Notes: a model not told the origin generated them from the letters alone. Counted from the stretch's first letter, positions 1-12,425 are shown. The stretch: DNA of 64,000 nucleotides from Microcebus murinus (GCF_040939455.1 NC_134108.1:12119501-12183500); one strand, 5' to 3'. Made by a program: numbers and translations.

Positions 1-17
1 AATGAGTCCTTTCCTTT

Positions 18-306
18 TCTCTTGAGACAGGGTCTCTCTCTATTGCCCAGGCTAGAGTGTAGTTGCATCATCACAGCTTACTGTAACCTCAAAGTCTTGG
101 CTCAAGTGATCCTTCTGCCTCAGCCTCCTGAGTAGCTGGGAGTATAGGTGCATGCCTCTATATCCAGCTTTTTTTTTATTTTTTTTTGATAGACAAACTC
201 TCACTATGTTGTTCAGGCTGGTCTTGGATTCCTGGCCTTGAGTGAGCCTCCTACACTGGCCTTCCAAAGTGCTAGGATTACAGACATGAGCCACTGTACC
301 CAACCA
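18..306 (-). mobile_element. Old Alu element (AluJ-like), minus strand
   Basis: Read on the plus strand, the block opens with 'gagacagggtctc' and closes with 'gtgctaggattacag...gagccactgtaccca', which is the reverse complement of an Alu dimer with a T-rich linker at 170-188. Divergence is high and the lemur/galago-type linker is missing, so this is an old primate Alu rather than a young strepsirrhine copy. Confidence 0.85.
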
Positions 307-1160
307 GGAACCAGTCTTGAGGTTATTTAAGGTGGAATATTTCAGGCAAAAGGAACAAAAATGCAAGTACCTTGGGGTGGGAATGTGCCTAACATTTTTA
401 AGGAAAAGCAATGAGGTCAATGTAGCTGGGGTGTAGTGGGGATGGGGATGGTGAGAGCATCACTGGGCCAGAGAAGCATCTAGGGGTCATGTTGTATAGG
501 GCCTTGTTGCCATTGCAAACATTGACTTTACTTGCAATGAGATAGAAAACTTTTGGAAGGTTCTGAACAGAGGTGTGGCATGGTTTGACATGTTTTAAAG
601 GTAAAACCACCAGGATTTGCTGGTGGATTGGGCATGAGAGAAGGAGTCAAGGATGATTCCAATGTCTGTCTTGAGCAACTGGAAATATGGAGTTTTCATT
701 AGGTGCTTTGTTGAAGACTATGGTTGGTGCAGGGTTTGGTGGGTATTGCGAGTGAAGGGGAGGAGCAGAGAATAAGAAGAACTTAGTTTTGGCATGCTAT
801 ATTTGAGATGCTCATTAGGTGTCCATGTGGAGCTGCCGAAGAGGAAGTTTAGACAAACAAGCATGGGTCCAGGGGACAGGTAAGGGGAGATATAAATTTG
901 GGACCATCAGCATGTAGGGAGAGTGGGAGAGATTGCATGAGATTACCAAGAGCATGAATATAGATAGAGATGAGGATAAAGGCTGGAGTTCTGGGACACT
1001 CTAGCATGAAGAGGTTGAGTGACAAGAAGGGACCAGCAAAAGAGACTGAGAATAAGTGGCCCTTGTGGGATGAGAACCATCAGGAGAACATGTCACAGAG
1101 GCAGCACCATGAAAGTATTCAAGAAGGAGGAATAGCCAACAGTTTTAAGTGTGTCATTGG
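300..1160 (+). repeat. Ancient purine-rich interspersed repeat, copy 1
   Basis: The phrasing 'ggagtcaaggatgattcc', 'ttgagcaactggaaat', 'tttgagatgctcattaggtgtcca' and 'gggaccatcagcatg' belongs to an old, widely dispersed mammalian repeat that I recognise by sequence but cannot name. Related segments occur at about 10.9-11.6, 13.6-13.76 and 53.3-53.64 kb. The short open frame at 970-1185 falls inside it and has no coding support. Confidence 0.5.
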
Positions 1161-1775
1161 TTACAGGGGAGGCAAGGTGAAATAGATTGTTTACTCTATT
1201 AACATTATTGGAATGCATTCTGTTTTGATAGAAGTTTAGAAGTCTCTTCTTTGAAAGAGATATCTTGTATACTCTCTATACATGTGTTGCATACATGTGG
1301 TTTATTAAAAAAATTAAGATAATTTAATAAGTAAAAATAAAAATATATACTTCATATTGTCTTATATCTTAGCTCAAGCATTATGTACCAATTTTACTCA
1401 GTGAATTTTGGATGGTCAGAGAAATGCTTATATATACAGTTATAAGTTGTATGAGGAATAATGTTCACACCAAGATAGAATTGTTACAGTGGGGTGGAAT
1501 AATGCATTGATCACAGAAGAGCAATGTAGAAGACCCTGGCTATATGTCTAGTTCTTCCACTAACTCTCCAGTAGGATACCAAACTTTTTTGTGGCTAGCA
1601 TATGCAAATGGATGTCCTGCCATATCTCTTAGGCTTGGTGTAGGGATTAGAATATTGATGTGCAAAAATGCTTTGATAATTTTATGATAAATGTAAAATG
1701 GTGGTTGAAGATGGTTTATTGAAATTAAGGTACTCACAGTGTCTCCCTTCTCCTCATCTTTTTCTCCTTGGACAG

Positions 1776-1979
1776 TGTAAAGAACACGATCTGGCCATGA
1801 TTAACCAGTTGCTGGATGATCCGAAGCTGACAGCCAGGAAGTACAGAGAGTGGAAAGTCATGAACACCCTGCTGATCCAGGACATCTATCAGCAGCAGCG
1901 GGCCACGCCTGTGCCCGAGGACACCCCCCAGGAACTCAAGAAGCCACCGTCTTCAGCCTGTGTTGAACACTCTATTTGA
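1776..1979 (+). CDS. IPCEF1: IPCEF1 terminal coding exon (C-terminal 67 residues)
   Basis: IPCEF1 (interaction protein for cytohesin exchange factors 1) is a cytoplasmic PH-domain protein that binds cytohesins, the exchange factors for ARF6, and helps activate ARF6. It can also be made as a CNKSR3-IPCEF1 read-through. This exon encodes 67 residues starting CKEHDLAMINQLLDDPKL, followed by a charged helical stretch, a Pro/Gln tail and the end SACVEHSI. The acceptor 'ccttggacag' sits directly before TGT at 1776 and the stop is TGA at 1977-1979. From memory the human protein has the same KLTARKYREWKVMNTLLIQD core and ends in a closely related ENSI tail; the tail here looks a few residues shorter near the VPEDTPQ segment. 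All upstream exons, including the PH domain, lie outside the window. Convergent orientation with OPRM1 matches the human locus. Confidence 0.9.
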   Translation, partial: CKEHDLAMINQLLDDPKLTARKYREWKVMNTLLIQDIYQQQRATPVPEDTPQELKKPPSSACVEHSI

Positions 1980-3400
1980 GAAAAACCCAGGATTCTCTCC
2001 TCTTATATTTTACCACAAGCACCTCTTCAAGATGTTGCAAGAAATTACATTTTTTCCTTCAAAGGAAAAATGAAACCCAGTCTCTCAAGCATCAACTCCA
2101 TCTCTAAAGATGAGACTTAGATGAAGACAGTCATCAAATACAGCAGGACTCCTCATTCCAATTGTAACACATCTGTTGACAGTGGAATGATTGAATTCAA
2201 TTAGACAGACATTTTTTGTCTTCCTACTGGGAGCGCACAGCGATGCTAGGCTCTAGGTGGGATGTAAGAAATATATCTCCTGTTCCTTGCACTCATGAGA
2301 ATTACAATAATCTGTGGACAAAAATCAAATTTTACCAGGGATAATTATTCATAGAAACATTTTGTTTTCTGAAAGAAGAATGTACATGTTCCACCTGGTT
2401 GGGTGGCTGGCTGAACACCCCAAATCATTTTTTGAGTGGAGGAATGTTTTCTAAGGCAGCAACTGGAGCAGGACAATGTGATATCGTGGAACAAATATTC
2501 CTTGCCTTTGGTACGGAAGGGTGGTGCCTTTTCCACTTGTCCAGAAATACTTCATAGACAGTGGTACGTGGGAGCCGAAGGAGGAAGCATGTTCTATATT
2601 CCACTCACGCGGAGGACAGCTTGGCATTTTCACACTTTAACCAGGTTGGGGGATCTGATTAATGTTTCTTTTCCTCACAACAGCTAGAGGAATCTATCTC
2701 CTCACAGGTGGAGACTGCTGCTGCCTCCCAGCTTCCCTACACAGCTATAGGAGATAGTTAAGTCTAGTAAGGAATGTTTGCTGCTTCTGTCCTCGGCTGT
2801 GGTGCCTAATTACAGTTTGAATTTACATCTAGGCTTCCCTGGGGTCAATATTGACAAGATGATTTTGGCATCTAAGTTGTTTTAATATCTTTACTAAAAA
2901 AAAAACAACCCCAAAACCACAAAACAAAAACCTCAAAAAACAAAAACAACAAAAGAGTTAAAACATGATTGTTTTATTTTTGTATGTTTATGTGTCACTC
3001 ACTTTGTGTGCTATGTGAATAGCTATCTATAATGTTTGTTATTTAAATATATTTATAGATGTTCAAATTACTAGTCTTTTAAAAGATGATATACTATTAT
3101 ATGTTTTGCTCAGTATATACTTGAAGTATATACTTTCTGCTTGAGAAGAATAGAAATACCGTTGGTTCATTGGAGCTATTATGTTGCACTATAATGTATG
3201 AAGAATGCTCAGGAAATCTTGTGGGGAAAATATTGGGGCAGGTATTTATAATTTTTCATTTTCTTCTTCCACCTCCTCCCACACCCAACTCTCCCAGAGT
3301 TCTTAGATTTCTCTATCATTGGTAAGTTACTCTCTTAACCAGAAAAGGATTTTTAGGTTATTCCTTCTATTAAATAAACTTTAAGCTTTATGCCATTTAT
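1980..3400 (+). other. IPCEF1: Probable IPCEF1 3' UTR
   Basis: Non-coding sequence follows the IPCEF1 stop. The first good AATAAA on the plus strand is at 3373-3378, which would give a UTR of about 1.4 kb. Alternative poly(A) sites cannot be excluded. The open frames at 2345-2687 overlap on both strands and show no family resemblance. A low-complexity A/C tract lies at 2896-2956. Confidence 0.45.
2896..2956 (+). repeat. A-rich low-complexity tract
   Basis: This is an A-run interrupted by short C-runs ('aaacaaccccaaaaccac'). It probably decayed from a poly(A) tail or an A-rich microsatellite. No SINE body is recognisable directly upstream. Confidence 0.7.
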
Positions 3401-6400
3401 GCCTATAAACCTTAGACCAAATGAAATATGACTAATGTCATCTTTTACTAAAGATTAATAGCAATTTGGGGGTGTTAAAGAAATTCCATAGTGGAAAGAT
3501 ATGAAAGTTTCACTTAATCACCATGAATATTTCTCACCATGAGAATAACCACAGCCCACCAAGAACCTGCTCTGACCCTGTCTGCCCCCAACAAATCGTT
3601 GATATGACACATTTTATTTTATAGCTTCAAAATGTGGCTTGACATTCAAATGGAAATAACCTCCGAATTGTATCTGCAAACTAAGTGGAAATAGTTGTTG
3701 AATATTTCCCCAAGCTTTACTAAGAAGTCCTAACACTCTGTAAACAAAAAACAATCTTAGCATTATGGAGGGGGAGGGGGGACAGGAAGTAAGTTGTAAT
3801 ACTAGAAGCTTCTCTAAGTTAAAAGGCCGTATGAGTCCATTTGGCCCAGCAGACATTTAGGTACTACACCAAGGGAAGCTTGGAAGCACCTGAGGTAGTC
3901 ACATTCCAGTCTGCAGAGTGGTCCCTGATGTTTTGATTTGAGAGGACAGTGCTTTAACCTCCTTTCTCTGGAAATTACCATTGCTCCTTCCCATGATTAG
4001 CCACTATGAAAAGGTTGATTGTTTAGGATTCACAGATGATTGTTTAGGATGAACAGTGTTGAGGGAAGGAGAAATGATAACGGTGGAAATAACAGCACAA
4101 TGCAGAGTGCTCTTCCATCTATTTTTCTTTGGTTTGTGACATCAACCTGTAGACTTCCAAACAGTTTGTCCTACATCAAACAGCTCCAAAAACTTTTGAC
4201 CAGGGCATGTGAATACATTTGACTGCTTTCCTTTGGCTTTTCATGAATACCCATTTTAACTGACCTTTTGTTATGAACTCCTTTAGTACCATTCAGACTT
4301 AAAGGCAAAAAAGAACCATGAGACTACCTAACCAAGCCTTTAAGTTATTTTTCAAAGACACTTCAAGAAAGTTAGTCTAGAAGCTCCTGCTTTGATCATT
4401 AAGGTTTATTTTGCAGTCTCTCAAAATGAAAGTTAAACTAAACTGCACAATTTTGCACCCTGCCCTCTGGACCCAAGCTGCTTGCCCATTTTGGTTTTCC
4501 CCTCTGTAAATGCCTCTGCTCTGGACCAGGCTGTGCTAGGAAGTAGGGGGCTGCATTTGGGAGTTCTCGACCTCAGCTGTGGCCATAAGAGGAAGGAAGG
4601 GGGACAGAGAGGAGGAGTAAGAGGAAGAGTGACATCAATGTAGGAGGGCATGGGCTGGCCTCTCTTGACCTCAAGTTACCTTTCTGGTCTAAAGGATATT
4701 GGGAAAACTGGATGACTTCTAGTTTATTGCTTGCTTGTCACCTCTGAAGTGAATTTAGGGTAGTTTCCAGGGGTTTAAGGGGAGACTCCTCTACTCAGTC
4801 CTATAGCCCTAGGGTCTGTGGAAGGACACAGAAACATGGCTACTCAGGAAGTGGATAGTCTGTGAGCATAAGTAAATCCAAAGCTGTGGAACCTGTTAAG
4901 GATTAGAGTCTAGAGAAGACTCCTCTCTGCGGCTGTGGAAAGGACCTCTTCTCTCTGTCCTCAGCCTGCAGTCCCAAACTGGAGCCTGCTACCAGCCCCT
5001 CACTGGTTGATATGTTACAAATACACACTGTGGCAGATGATCAGTTCTGCATTTGAAAGTCATCTGTTGCTTTTAAGAATCCATAGTTTTTCCACAGCAG
5101 CTCAAATCTCAGAGTAGGCTCGAAGGCCTAGAAAGAATTCCAAAGTATAGGATTACAAAGTGCCAGAAAGCCTAAGAAAGACTGTGTTTGGAGTCCGATT
5201 TCCATGTGAAACCCATGCCTTATATTTTACACTGTAGTTTGCAAGTTGGTGTGTTTCAGGGCCCTACCTCGGCCCCTCTTTCTGCCCCATGGTCTTTGTG
5301 GGGCGATGGTGGATTTTCAATACAGTGAAGTGCCTGGCCCAGAGCCCGAGTGGTGAAGCCCGAACTGAAGCCTGAGTCTCGGGACTCAGCCCCGGTCTTG
5401 CCTGCTACCTTGGAAGTTGCCGTCAGAGCAGAGCCTGGTAGGGAAACACGCAGTTTGACGTGGAGTGTGTGCCCCACCACATGGGGCTCAGCGCACAGCT
5501 GGTGTGGTGGCTTTTTTGCTAAGTCATCCATTTGAACCCTGAGGGAGCCTCTATTCTTTGAGTACAGTCTCTTACTAACGGTCCCGCAGCTGGTGGGCTG
5601 TCTGTGAACTGGAGTTTAAACTAGCTGCTCCGTGCTTCCTCTATTTCCTTCTGTAAATTATACTATTTGTTAGGTGCTGTGAGATCCCTTGGACGAAAGA
5701 GTATGTTTAAAGAAATGGAGAGTGTTTATTTTGTTTTCCTTTTAAGGCGTGTGATGTCAGATGTCAGAGACCCAACTTAGTGATTAGGTTTATTCCCTTG
5801 ACTTTTCTCTCCCAATTTCTTCCCATGCCATTATGATGACTTTATCAGGTAGCCTTCAAATCACAAACCATGTCACCGAGATGAAGCAGATGAAAAGAAA
5901 ACATATTTTTCAAGTCTTTTGAGGAGCAATGCTATACAACTTCAAGCCATATTTAAATTGAAGGGCACATACCTCTTCGTGAGAATGACGACATACCAAT
6001 ATTTTGATATAGCCACACAGACGATTCAGTGAGTAATTTAGGTATAGAAGATGCCTATCCAAAAGTCACTTTATACTGAAAAGCTGCCATACCCAAATGA
6101 AGTTTTAGGACATTTCTCCTTCAGTCTAATAGAATATGATGTTCGATTGAGGTCTTTTAATTTTTAGCACATTTATCTCACAAGAGAAATCAAGCCCCAG
6201 AACCAGGAGGTGTGACTGCACTGCCTGGGGTTTGTGATACATAATTAACAATAAAAGCCCCTGATACTAGGATTTTTGCAGCCTGCTTGAAACAGACTGG
6301 GGATGGGGGTAAGTCCTCCCCTCAGGGAAAACTGCCTGTCTGCTTGACCGAGATGTAGAGTAGCCACATGTTCGTCTGTGCTGTGAGACAGGAAGCAAAC

Positions 6401-7610
6401 TCCCTGCCTTGTTCCGCACGTGTTTCTATACTCCTTCCAGTACAACCGTAGTACCACACAGAAAACATTAAAAATGGATTCTAAATTAAAAAGTGTTTTT
6501 ACATTTCTCTTGCCGTGAGGAGACTTAACTGCTCTGTATTCATATTCCTTTACTTTTAGTCCAAAGGGGAAGCATGCCCCATAGAGACATTAAACACCCT
6601 GTAATAAACACCAGGATTTTAAATCGCCATATGTGTTAATGTTCTTGCATGACGGGGTTGTGACGTTTCACACTGCATGGTGTTCGGGGGCAAGATGTCA
6701 ATGTGGAAATGATACCTTTACATTTTGCTGTGCTTTCATTCTTTGTCAACTACCCCTTTGACTAAACTGAGAAAAGAGGCATGGCTCATTCCTCCTGCTT
6801 TGTGTTTGTTGAAGTCGACTTCTAAGATAAAAATAAAAATAATAAAAATATATATCTAGTAAAATGACGTGGAAAAAAATTGACATATACTACTGGTGTT
6901 CATTTTCTGCTTTGCAGTGTTGCTTCTTCACAGAAAAAAAAAAAAAAACCTCTGCCTGGGAAGTGTTTAATGGCTGCTTTTTGATCTTCAGCAAAGGTTA
7001 TAGTGCCCTCTGGTGGTAGTCATGACTAGACCCGTTTTTGTTTTTAAATAAAAAAATCTAACTATATTGGGGAATGTATTTTCATCAATAACTGACGTGG
7101 CCTTCTCCAGTGGTTCACAGTTTACAGGCTTACTGGTACAATGATATTTAGATTTTTCAAAAATTGCCATCGGACCACACAATTTGACCTGTAGTACCAT
7201 TACTAGGCAGCCATGTTTTGTTCAGAGAAATTTTAAAATTTGCAGATTTTATAAGAGTTACAACCTATGACACAAAAGTTCCTCAAAATGCATAAAATAT
7301 TTATTTGAAAATGAACAAAGAATATACTGAAATATCCTAATAAATTGCCTGTCTTTTGAATGCACCGATCAGAGGAGTTAACCTGCATTTGAACTTGACT
7401 CACACCTGCCTGATTGTTGTGTACACACAAAAGTTTTCATTTTTCCCCACCCTCTCTCCCAGTTCTCACTTCTCATGCTGAGCCCCACCCTCTGTGATCT
7501 CCCTCTTGCCACCACCACATATTTCTAGGCTCCCGAGTAGAAGTGGTAAAAATTAATTTAAAACAAAGGTATTAGCAAAAGGCATAAGGTACAGGATGTT
7601 CCTGATTTCT
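3401..7610. other. Intergenic sequence, mostly unique
   Basis: The space between IPCEF1 and OPRM1 shows no exon-like structure that I can support. The open frames here are under 95 codons and lack splice or homology support. A 13-base unit, 'gattgtttaggat', is repeated at 4017-4029 and 4038-4050. An A-run lies at 6933-6949. Confidence 0.6.
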
Positions 7611-7614
7611 AGAA

Positions 7615-7990
7615 CAATCTTGTATCAATTTTCTATTGCTCCTGTAACAAATTGCCACAAGTTTAGCATGTTAAACAAATTTATCTCACAGTTCTGGAAG
7701 AATGCATTCCTGCAGAGGCCCCGGGGAGGATCCCTTTCTCTGCTCTTTCTGGCTTCTAGAGCTGGGCACACTGTTTGCCTCCCAGCCCCTCCCTCCACCT
7801 CCCGACCAGCAGCGTCTTCCCTCTCTGGGCACAGCCTCCTGGGCTGGCTCCTTTAAGGACCCTTGTGATTGACATGGGCCCACCTGTACAGTCCAGTGTC
7901 ACCTTTCCACTGTCAGGGCAGTTGACTTGCAGCCTTCATGCCCCTTTGGCACCTATACACATTCCAGTGACTAGGACGTGGACATGATCC
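7615..7990 (-). mobile_element. MaLR/ERVL-type solo LTR, diverged
   Basis: On the plus strand the block runs from 'ttctattgctcctgtaacaaattgccac' through 'ctcacagttctggaag' and 'aaggacccttgtgattgacatgggcccacc' to 'gactaggacgtggacatg'. This is the reverse complement of a common mammalian MaLR-type LTR. The subfamily is not assigned, and no internal retroviral sequence is attached. Confidence 0.6.
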
Positions 7991-8231
7991 TGCTTGCCAC
8001 CAATCTTCTATCCTGCTCATTTCCCATGAACCACCGATATCTCCCAGCAATTCCAGGATTTCCAAGTATAACTACAAGCATGAAAATCCTTTTTCATACC
8101 ATGTGACTTGAATTTGATTTCATCAAGATATGTTTGCCATAGGAAAAGATCATTCCATCTTTATGAGGAGAAAAACATGAAATGCCAAGCTTTTAAAAAA
8201 ATCACGTGTACATAGGTGCAACAGGGACAAT

Positions 8232-8356
8232 ATTTTAATAACTGGAGCAAGTTTTTGCAATGCTGGCATTGAAAGACAAAGCATGAAAACGTCACTTTTG
8301 GGAATTAAGTATCATATAGCAAAGGGTAATGTAGGCCTCAGAATCTTAGGTTTATG
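8232..8356 (+). repeat. 124-bp direct repeat, left copy
   Basis: This segment, from 'ttaataactggagcaag' to 'cctcagaatcttaggttt', recurs at 10,182-10,305 in the same orientation at roughly 80% identity by eye. The flanks on both sides differ. I do not recognise the family. Confidence 0.8.
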
Positions 8357-8359
8357 ACA

Positions 8360-10180
8360 TGCTTGGGGCCATGTCAGGCTCATAGATGGTCTTGGCCAAG
8401 ACCACAGCTTCTTTCCCAGTGGAAGTGGAGGGGCTTTTCCGAGTGAGTGTTGATGTCGAAATATACTCATAAGTACAGAATTTCCAGAGGTCCTGACCTG
8501 CGTAAATCACAATCCGAGCATTATATTTCTTTTAATACAAACAATCCTGTGTTTATAGGTAATTCCTTGATGCTAGTCTGCTAGTTTTGCCAGTCATGTA
8601 TTTGGGAAGTCGTAAACACTGGGCCATGCCTGGGGTCTCCTGCCGAGCATGTCTCGGCAGTTCCATGCAGAGCCAGGGTGTAGGGAATGGATAAAATTCC
8701 CAGGCAAACAGGGCGTCTGGACATTTAGCAAGTTATTATCCTAGTGCCAAGAGTTACCGTTGTAGAAACCGTTGATGCCGGGCTCACATCCCTTCACCTG
8801 GCCGGAGCTCTCATTCCCCAGCTGCTGTGGGTTTTCACAGCTAATAGTCCCTTTTGCAGAAAATTGCCCTCAGCTAAAGGAGAGCCACCTGGGCACGGAA
8901 GCTAAGCTCACCCTCCCCAGTCATGGTGCCCTCAAGCAATGGCTGACTGATGTGGTACCAAAGTCTGCCCCCCTTGCCTCTAAATGAACCGAGTCTGTGG
9001 TGCAATTCATGCTCCAGAGCTTCCCCAGGGACCAGGCTGAATCTAGTCTGCAGCTCAGGTCCCATGCTTGCTTAGCTTCCCCCCTTGTCCTGTGTCACTT
9101 CCCTCACTCCCTTCTGAAAGCATTTCTTCAATAAATCACTCTCCCCTGGCTCCAGTCTCAGGGTTTGCTCTGACCTAAGGCAGTGAGTGCTGGAAATGGA
9201 CACAGACCCTCGGGAGGTGGCTGCTCCTGCCTGTGGCGCCGGCCGGGTGCAGTGAGGACAGCCCCACTCGCGGCCTGCGATTGTGGAGACCTTCACCCGC
9301 AGTGGGCTGAGATGCGTCGCAGGAGGGAGCAGGTGCATCGGCCAGGGCAGAGACCTGGGCGACGGTGGCAGCTGAGTGCCACTGATGCACTAAGAGAGTA
9401 CCAGCCTCGGTTCTATTAACCATGTACAGCAAGTGTAAAAGAGGCTCTTCGGCAGCATTTAAAGAGACACTAAGCTTCCGGACTCAGAGGGCAGAAAGAG
9501 GTGAAAATCTCTTAGGTTGTAAGAGCAGCAGAACTTCAAAGAAGATGAAATTCTTGACCTTGGCCAGTCTCCAATACCAAAGTCGGGATCCTGACCGGAA
9601 AGGAGCAAGACCCTGTGGCTTGGGATGGGCACGTGTGGGTAAATACTCTTGAGAAACTGGAATCCCCGGGTTCGACTGCAACTTCTGAGCCTATGAGAGC
9701 GGCGCATGCTCCTTGTTGGGAGACAGGAGGCTCTAAGCCCCCGTGCTTGAAAACCATTTGGAGGCTTCCCATGAGGCAGTCACTGTATACGACAATGCTT
9801 CCCTTGTCAGGCTTGCTCCCCGCGTCCCCTCCTGGCCACCGGACTTGTCATTAGGGTCGAACTCAGCGTCACCCGACTGGGCAGGGCCTGTTGGTAAAGG
9901 AGGAAGGCACTCACCCATGGAGCCGCTGCAGAACCGCTGGCCAGCTGACAGGAACCAGGACAGAACGCCTGGGAGTAGATCCAGAAGGGGCCGGAGCAAG
10001 GGACGCAAGGATGGAATATCAAGCTAGATAAGGGTGAGATTACTGACATAGGCCTAATATGCCATCCCCTTCTATGGCCCGGAGTCAACGCCCTGGCAAG
10101 AGTCCTGGGAGATGGGTCTACCATGCTGCTTTCCTTAGAAACTTGGAAACAGTGGTAGCCACATTTAATGAAGAAGAGAT
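8360..10180. other. GC-rich block between the direct repeats
   Basis: GC content and CpG frequency rise between about 9.1 and 10.1 kb. Overlapping open frames of 65-105 codons occur on both strands, which is what GC-rich sequence gives by chance. An AATAAA near 9130 is followed by a T/C-rich stretch, and the frame near 9743-10,027 ends in an Arg/Gly/Ser-rich segment, so a decayed retroviral LTR/gag region is possible but unproven. I recognise no conserved protein here. Confidence 0.35.
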
Positions 10181-10181
10181 G

Positions 10182-10305
10182 TCTTAATAACTGGAGCAGG
10201 TTTTAACAATACCTGCATTTAAAGACAAAGCATAAAAAAGCTGCTTTTGAGAACCTAGTGTCATAAAGCAAAGGGTCATTTAGGCCTCAGAATCTTAGGT
10301 TTATG
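10182..10305 (+). repeat. 124-bp direct repeat, right copy
   Basis: This is the partner of the 8,232-8,356 segment. It shares 'ttaataactggagca', 'aaagacaaagcat', 'aaagcaaagggt' and the near-identical end 'ggcctcagaatcttaggtttatg'. It abuts an Alu fragment on its right. Confidence 0.8.
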
Positions 10306-10354
10306 GTGTACCTCCCACTCTGGACAGGACTGCCTGGGCAGACCGTGGAGGAAG

Positions 10355-10440
10355 GGACCATAATGTCTTGCTATGCTGCCCAGGCTGGTCTCAACTCCCA
10401 AAACGTTGGGATTACAGTTGTGAGCTACTGTGCCCAGCTG
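10355..10440 (-). mobile_element. Alu fragment, minus strand
   Basis: 'tcttgctatgctgcccaggctggtct' followed by 'gttgggattacagttgtgagctactgtgcccag' is an Alu 5' arm in reverse complement. Its middle is lost and its T-tail is missing. Confidence 0.75.
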
Positions 10441-10745
10441 AAGTTTATGATTTTTGGAGAATTGGTCCATTTCACCTAGGTTAACAAATTTATTTTCATT
10501 GAGTTGTTTATAACATTTCCTTATCTCTTTGATGTCTGTGGGGTCTATACTAACAACCCCTGTTTCATTCCTGATTATGTATTGGTAAGTGGTAATTTGT
10601 GTCTTCTCTCTCTCTCTCTCTCTCTCCCCCTTTTTTTTTTTTTTGGTGTTGCTAGAAGTGTGTTAATTTTATTGATCTTATCAGAGAACTATCTTTTTAT
10701 TTTATTGATATTTTTTTTCTATTTTCAATTTTTGGTTGTATTTTG
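10441..10745 (-). mobile_element. Old L1 ORF2 fragment, minus strand
   Basis: 'gaattggtccatttcacctaggttaacaaatt' and 'tctgtggggtctat...cctgtttcattcctgat' are reverse-complement L1 ORF2 (reverse transcriptase region). The copy is interrupted by a (CT)n run at 10,603-10,626 and a T-run, and its frames are broken. Old L1M-type remnant. Confidence 0.75.
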
Positions 10746-10889
10746 TGGGAAGAATAGGGAAAAGTATATCTACTCCATCTTTCTAGAAGTGGAAATCCCT
10801 GAGTCATGTTTTTGGTGAAGTATTCTGCACACTGTGCTACTCCTGTTTTCAAGGAGCTTAGCATCTAGTGTGGGCATAATTAATTGGAA

Positions 10890-11600
10890 AGGGGAATTTT
10901 AATTTAGAATGTTAAGTGTGATGATAGGCGAAAGCCTGGGGTGCTTTGGGGACACAGAAGGGGAACACAGGCAGGACACAACATCAGGGAATACTTCTCA
11001 GAGGAGATGGCATCTACATTTAAACAGAAAAAACAGGAGGAATTGGCTAGTGAGTAGCAGGACATAGGAGTGTACGAGGCTTGGAAGTGGGAAGAGCATG
11101 GCACATTGGAGAAATGAGAAATGATTTTGTTGCTGGGTAGGTTGTGACGTTAATCAGGGACCAAATTATAAAAACCATGATCAATCATGTGACGGAATCT
11201 GGATTCATCCAGGAGCCAAACTGGGAGCCACTGAAAGGTTGGAAGCGAGGAGCTAGCATGTTGACATTTATATGTTAAAAAGATTTGGCTGCTGAATGAA
11301 CAGATCAAATGGGCAGAGAGCCGGACACAGAGAATGTAGTTATAAGGGATTTGCAATCATCTAACAGAGATGATGGTGACCTAACATACAGTAGAGGCAG
11401 TGTGGTGGACAGGAGAAAATGGATTTAAAAGACCTCAAAGACATGAAAGCCATAAAACCTGGGGCAGTTAGGATATGGAAAGAACAAGAAGTCAAGATCG
11501 CTGCTAGTATTCTGGTCTATAAACAGGGTAAGTGGAGTCACCTGATTAATTGAGAAAGTAAACAGAGGAGAAAAAGGAAATTTTCAGAAAATGAAGAATT
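10890..11600 (+). repeat. Ancient purine-rich interspersed repeat, copy 2
   Basis: 'gagccactgaaaggttggaagcga', 'gatttggctgctgaatgaacagatc' and 'gaggcagtgtggtggacaggag' match the same unnamed dispersed repeat type as 300-1160, on the same strand. Nothing coding is apparent. Confidence 0.5.
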
Positions 11601-11659
11601 TGGTTTAGAGCATCTTGCTGTTCACTAGAGAGGTAGCACATGTCATTATTAGGATAACA

Positions 11660-11779
11660 GGCTGTGAAGTCAGCCTGCCTAATTCAAATCCTGGCTCTAC
11701 CACTTTAATGCTGTGTGATCTTGAGAAACCACTTAACTTTTCTGTGCCTAAGATTTTTCTTCATCAAGATGCCTATTGG
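11660..11779 (+). mobile_element. MIR fragment, interrupted by an Alu
   Basis: 'aattcaaatcctggctctaccactt' and 'ctgtgtgatcttgagaaaccacttaac' are the MIR core. The element is split by the Alu at 11,780 and probably resumes at about 12,111. Confidence 0.8.
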
Positions 11780-12110
<331 letters not shown>

Positions 12111-12146
12111 AAGATGCCTATTGGATTGTTAGAAAAAAGTAAATAA

Positions 12147-12147
12147 T

Positions 12148-12176
<29 letters not shown>
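12147..12176 (+). repeat. (AC)n microsatellite
   Basis: About 15 uninterrupted AC units just downstream of the Alu target site. Confidence 0.97.
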
Positions 12177-12179
<3 letters not shown>

Positions 12180-12309
12180 GATAGTGTTTAATAAATAATT
12201 GCTATTAGAATGATGATTTTGAATGGCCCATGGGTTATCCAAGTGGGAATATTAGATTAATAAGACATATCTGAGATTAAATATTAGTTGTGAGAATCGA
12301 AAGGCACCA

Positions 12310-12425
12310 TAAGGTTTATTCAGTCCAACACCTTTATTTTAGAGATAGGCATTAAAATGACTCCCCCAAAGTCACACTGTGGCAGAGCTTAGTAAAACCC
12401 TGGTTGCCCAACTTTTACTTGTCCC
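12310..12425 (+). mobile_element. MIR-like fragment
   Basis: 'tttattttagagataggcattaaaatgac' and 'cccaaagtcacactgtggcagagct' follow the 3' half of MIR. Diverged. Confidence 0.6.

Larger units (their letters stand above)
1..1775 (+). other. IPCEF1: IPCEF1 last intron (partial)
   Basis: This is intron sequence upstream of the terminal IPCEF1 exon, on the same strand. It ends in a strong acceptor: a pyrimidine-rich run (1741-1770) followed by 'gacag' at 1771-1775. It contains an old Alu near the left edge and a diverged purine-rich repeat from about 300 to 1160. I see no other gene here. The intron assignment rests on recognising the exon that follows. Confidence 0.75.

Noticed and set aside
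9655..9690. tRNA B-box-like 'gggttcgactgc'
   Set aside because: No matching A box or acceptor stem around it.
9072..10124. Many overlapping 65-105 codon frames on both strands
   Set aside because: GC-rich sequence depletes stop codons. No frame shows conserved motifs, and opposite-strand frames of equal quality cancel each other.
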